Below, piece by piece: positions 60,461 through 64,000 of a stretch of 64,000 nt of DNA (positions are counted from its first letter, which is position 1; every line of letters begins with the position of its first letter). Made by a program: the position numbers and the translations under genes. The DNA lies in NCBI RefSeq assembly GCF_032062135.1, contig NC_092862.1:63643693-63707692 (forward strand). The letters are read 5' to 3'. Below the pieces are notes generated by a model. It saw nothing but the letters and a program-made list of their open reading frames with translations. It did not search any database and was not told where the DNA came from. This DNA comes from Pyxicephalus adspersus. Taxonomy: Eukaryota; Chordata; Amphibia; Anura; Pyxicephalidae.

Positions 60461-61685
60461 TGCGTGTGGATGTGCAAAGTTCACAGCTCTCCCCTTATCT
60501 CTCCTCACACTCGGCCTTCTTCCGTGCTGCCACTGGCTGCGCTTGTACCAGCTGACCTGCATAGAGGATGGCGGGGGGAGGGCCCCTGGAGGCAGGTAGA
60601 GCAGGTTGGGGACTTTTATTCACCCCCCCATGATAAAGTCACCATCACGTGTCCTGAGCCCAGCCTCCTCCATGGCAGCATCACTGCTCTGTACATCCCA
60701 TATGCAAACTTCAGGCCAGCACATTTTACTATTAACTGTTCCTCCACCTGATTATATTCACCCTGGGGTTCACCTGCTGTGAATTGTTCTCTCTGCATAC
60801 ATTGGCCAGTCATCCAATCCGGATGCAGAGGTCATGCTGCTGCGGTGTGATGACTTCTGATCATCAGGGCACATTATTGCATACTTCATTTTCCATGGGC
60901 TTTTTGCTTAAAATCAAGGGAAATAGTCACACAAGTAAGGCCCTAAATCACCTGTTCAGCCATGACTTAAGACCTTATGTTATAAACAGTGTGATCAGGC
61001 AGATTCTTTATTGGCAGGTGATACCCATCTGTAATAACCCAGAGCCCTACCAGCCCCATGCTGCAGGGGGAGCTGAGTGTACAATCCCCCATAGCTGGAT
61101 GCTGGGCAAATCTCATGCACATGTGTGGGGGATAGTTCACTCAGGGCTGGCCAATCTAAATGGCTGAACCTGGGAAGAGAACGGGGAGAGGCGAGTTTAG
61201 ATAAATAATTGTCATCAGGCAGGTAAGAGGAAACATCACCTGTCCTTTCTGCTATAAAAATAACATTTTCTTCCCCACTATATAACTATCACACATTTTA
61301 TTTTACATTTGGGTTTAGTTCGGGGGGGGAGGAGCTTTATAATCCAAGGACCACAATAAAATATTAATACAAATTTTAAAATGGTCCCTTTACTGAGACT
61401 GATGATAATTACCGTCAGCAAATTCCAACACAGAGCCCCATACCAGTCATTCTTTGCCATTTGGAATTCCCTTCACCATACACGGGGGGCTAGCCCCCAA
61501 TATGTATCAATGCTGTCAATCAGGATTTAAATTCTCTCAGGTTATGGGTGAGTGGTTTATGATTTTTTTATTCCAAAGAAACAACCAAAAAACTAAACAA
61601 AACTACCGCTCTCTGGACCCATAGCTTAAGCAACACTGGTCTACTTATCTTCCCTCCTATTGTGTGTTACTTCCCCCACCTTCTA

Positions 61686-61806
61686 AATTGTAAGCTCTTC
61701 AGGACAGGAACTTCTCCTCCTGTGTCACTGTCTGTCATTTGCAACCCCTATTTGTTGTACAACGCTGCATAGTATGTTGGCGCTATATAAATCCTGTTTA
61801 ATAATA
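61686..61806 (+). mobile_element. SINE-tail fragment (plus orientation)
   Basis: AATTGTAAGCTCTTCAGGAC, then CCTCCTGTGTCACTGTCTG, ATTTGCAACCCCTATTTG, GTTGTACAACGCTGCATAGT, ATGTTGGCGCTATATAAATC and a TTTAATAATAA end. Nearly colinear with 46727-46863. No tRNA-like head. Confidence 0.8.
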
Positions 61807-62471
61807 ACACAAATGGAAAAGAGCACGAGTCCCATATACAGACACAAGCATATGTCAGGCCAGCCGTACATTATAGTAGAGGCTTTGTACATTTTAGGTG
61901 TGTAAACCCTTTGGCAGGTAACAGGCTTACCCTGGGGGCTCCCGGCAGCTTTCTTCAGACACTCCAATCCCTGCACAGGTTCCTAATAAACCAACATTTG
62001 AACACTGGGGACAGTAGGTGCTAGTGAACCTCTCACTACTGTTCCAACGTGTGGGATCTCAATAGTGAGCATTGGTCGCAGGAAGCAGCAACCGCACCAC
62101 AACCTCACCGGCTGTCTGAATGGGCTAAGACCGTTGTATATTGATTTTAACTCCCCACATTTGCCTGGAGTTCCACTTTATTTGGCTGGAGTTTCACTTT
62201 GCACTACCTCATATTAAGGCTTCCTGAGATATAGGACTCCCACAGAGTTCTGCAGGATTTTGAACATTTTATTAGGTCCCAGAGATAATTTTCCTACCTT
62301 ACAATGTCAGATTTTCATTGTGTTAGTATTTTCAAAATAAATCTATTATTTTAGGTCTCCGTCACACATACCTAAAAGGATCCACATTACAGAAAGGAGG
62401 TCTGGGTGTGTGATGTTAATAAACATTACAACTATAACTATATTGGCCAGGATATTAACTGGTCAATATAG

Positions 62472-62790
62472 GGCAGCACGGTGGCTTGGGGGTTAGCACT
62501 CTGGCCTTTGCAGTGCTAGGACCCAGGTTTGAATCCCGGCCAAGGCACTAGCTGCATGGCGTTTGCAGGTTTTCCCCGTGTTTGCGTAGGTTTCCTTCCA
62601 CATACCAAAAACATGCAGTTAAGTTAATTGACTTCTCCCCCAATATTGACCTTTAGACTACATTATTGACATATGACTATGATAGGAACATTAGATTGTG
62701 AGCCCCTTTAAGGGACAGTCAGTGTCATGACTATGGACTTTGTACAGCTCTGCTTTATATGATGGCGACATATAAATACTGTATAATAAT
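62472..62790 (+). mobile_element. Full-length tRNA-headed SINE
   Basis: Starts GGCAGCACGGTGGCTTGGGG, with an A-box-like TGGCTTGGGGG (62482-62492) and B-box-like GGTTTGAATCC (62526-62536), each one base from the RNA polymerase III consensus. A unique body follows, then the tail AGATTGTGAGCCCCTTTAAG, GTCATGACTATGGACTTTG and GGCGACATATAAATACTG with an ATAATAATAA end. A 7-bp direct repeat AATATAG flanks it (62465-62471, 62791-62797). GGCAGCACGGTGGCTCAGTGG-type heads are common in fish and amphibian SINEs. Confidence 0.85.
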
Positions 62791-63133
62791 AATATAGACG
62801 CTTGTGTGTTTTGCTTCATTTTGTGTGTAAAAAACCGGTCTTTATAAAGCCAACATATATGTTGAGGGCAATGGTCAAAGCCACCAAATGCTGCCTTAAT
62901 CCTTCATTAATTTAAATTTTGCTCATCCCCTTTCTTTCCTAAAATAATATCAGTAAAGGCAAAATTTTAGTTTGCCTTGTGGTCAGGTAATCTCTACAAC
63001 ATTAGCAGATTACTTGTTTTACGTAAAGCTACTTGATATTTTTACATTAGATTAGATAAAACATTGAAAGTGGCTCCATCCCTTAAAATCACTAACCAAA
63101 AAGAATTACTAACCATCGGTGTACCATAGCAAT

Positions 63134-63363
63134 GTTCCAATCGAACGACGAACGATCGATTGGGCAAAAAATCGTTCGTAAAAAAGTAACCAACGACGCC
63201 GACGAACGAGGAAAGTCGCTGGAAACTGTGTACAATATCTACGAACGATCGTGTCGTTAACTCTATGTGCAGGATCGGTGCTATACGATCGTTCATATAT
63301 ATCGTGCATGAACGTTCGTCGTTCGTTTTCCAACGATAATAATTGGAAGTGTGTACGTAGCTT
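63134..63363. mobile_element. Decayed inverted-repeat element related to 44290-44644
   Basis: Its end (AATTGGAAGTGTGTACGTAGCTTAA) parallels the end of the 44290-44644 element (GTGTGTACCTAGCCTTA). Internally, CGAACGACGAAC at 63142-63153 is perfectly inverted at 63314-63325. Both copies share a GTCGCT/AGCGAC centre. The outer left terminus is missing. It is unusually rich in CGATCG and CGTTCG for this AT-rich DNA. Confidence 0.65.
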
Positions 63364-64000
63364 AAGTGTTCAGTGTTAGGATCAATTCTGCAATTGAATC
63401 AGATCAGGTTAAAACCTCTAGTTCTGGTTAAGAATTGATCAGATCTATGGTAATAAGGAATTAAAATTAAGTGGTACATGATATTATTACAGGCAAATAA
63501 AAATTAGCAGGTTAAATACACCTTTCAATGAATTCTGAATGAACTCAAAGGTCAGAGTCTCAACCTGACATCAAAGAGATGCCCATGACACAAAACCTTA
63601 TAATCTCTCCCCCTTTGTTATAATCAACCTGCACTTATGTTTCTGCATACAGTACATAATGATCATATACGGCTGCTACTGGGTACCTATATATATATAT
63701 ATTGCTGTCTGTGTCCCTTTCTAACCATTGTCACCAGCAATAAAAAGGTGGGAAATGGGGACATTTGTTAAGGTCATAACTACCTAAGAGATGATCTCCT
63801 GTCTCCAGAGAAATCTCTTCTTAATTCCCAATGTATTTCAGGGGACAGGTAATTACAGGAAATATACCTAATGGGACACAAACAGCGAAAATAAATACAA
63901 TCTAAAAATAGAAAATGAACCAATGTTTTAACCTTCTCTACTCATTCCAAAGCAAAGTTTTGTCTTTTTGTACACTTTAGGCCAATAGCCATTAGTTACG

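Larger units (their letters stand above)
60461..64000. other. Upstream flank of RREB1
   Basis: The first few hundred bases are GC-rich and continue the promoter-associated region. The rest is AT-rich with dispersed repeats (61686-61806, 62472-62790, 63134-63363). No protein-coding exon of another gene was recognised. A short TA run occurs at about 63690. Confidence 0.6.

Noticed and set aside
60374..60751. 125-codon plus-strand frame upstream of the promoter
   Set aside because: GC-rich promoter DNA yields long frames by chance; no domain, no codon pattern and no splice context.
62472..62545. A functional tRNA gene
   Set aside because: A-box and B-box are present but both diverge by one base, no cloverleaf with a proper anticodon arm and acceptor pairing was found, and the body continues as a SINE.
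1..64000. CRISPR arrays, bacterial operons or viral genes
   Set aside because: No regularly spaced direct repeats with unique spacers, no prokaryotic gene density and no retroviral or other viral coding frame was seen.

Overview
This window is vertebrate genomic DNA, most likely from a frog. It is AT-rich, has GT-AG introns of 0.2 to 21 kb, and carries a tRNA-headed SINE with a conserved tail, hAT-type and other miniature inverted-repeat elements, and (TA)n/(CA)n microsatellites. The frog assignment is an inference from the repeat style and protein divergence, not from a marker sequence.

Almost the whole window is one gene on the minus strand: RREB1 (Ras-responsive element-binding protein 1), a large C2H2 zinc-finger transcription factor. 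I could join 11 coding exons with consistent reading phase (26707 down to 4869), giving 1664 codons before the stop. All 16 recognisable C2H2 fingers, two CtBP-type motifs and a basic KKRGRKK stretch are present, and nothing is broken. The 3' UTR probably fills about 1745-4868. Two well-formed exons lie upstream (29841-29961 and 51293-51355), and a GC-richer first exon plus promoter lies at about 59749-60460.

The most interesting point is the N terminus. Both upstream exons and the start of the next exon are open in the RREB1 frame and join without a phase break. Together they offer a 60-residue extension beginning at a strong-context ATG (51304-51302). The human start Met, as I recall that protein, aligns with Lys30 of the shorter frog reading, so the frog protein must start further upstream than the human annotation.

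Layout on the plus strand: 1-1744 downstream flank with an hAT-like element at the very edge; 1745-4868 3' UTR; 4869-26754 coding exons and introns; 26755-59748 long 5' introns containing the two extra exons, an hAT MITE with perfect 8-bp target duplications, a second inverted-repeat element and three SINE-tail copies; 59749-60460 first exon and promoter, next to a GATCCCCATCA-type minisatellite; 60461-64000 upstream flank with one full SINE, one SINE tail and a decayed relative of the inverted-repeat element. No second protein-coding gene, structural RNA gene or CRISPR array could be supported.
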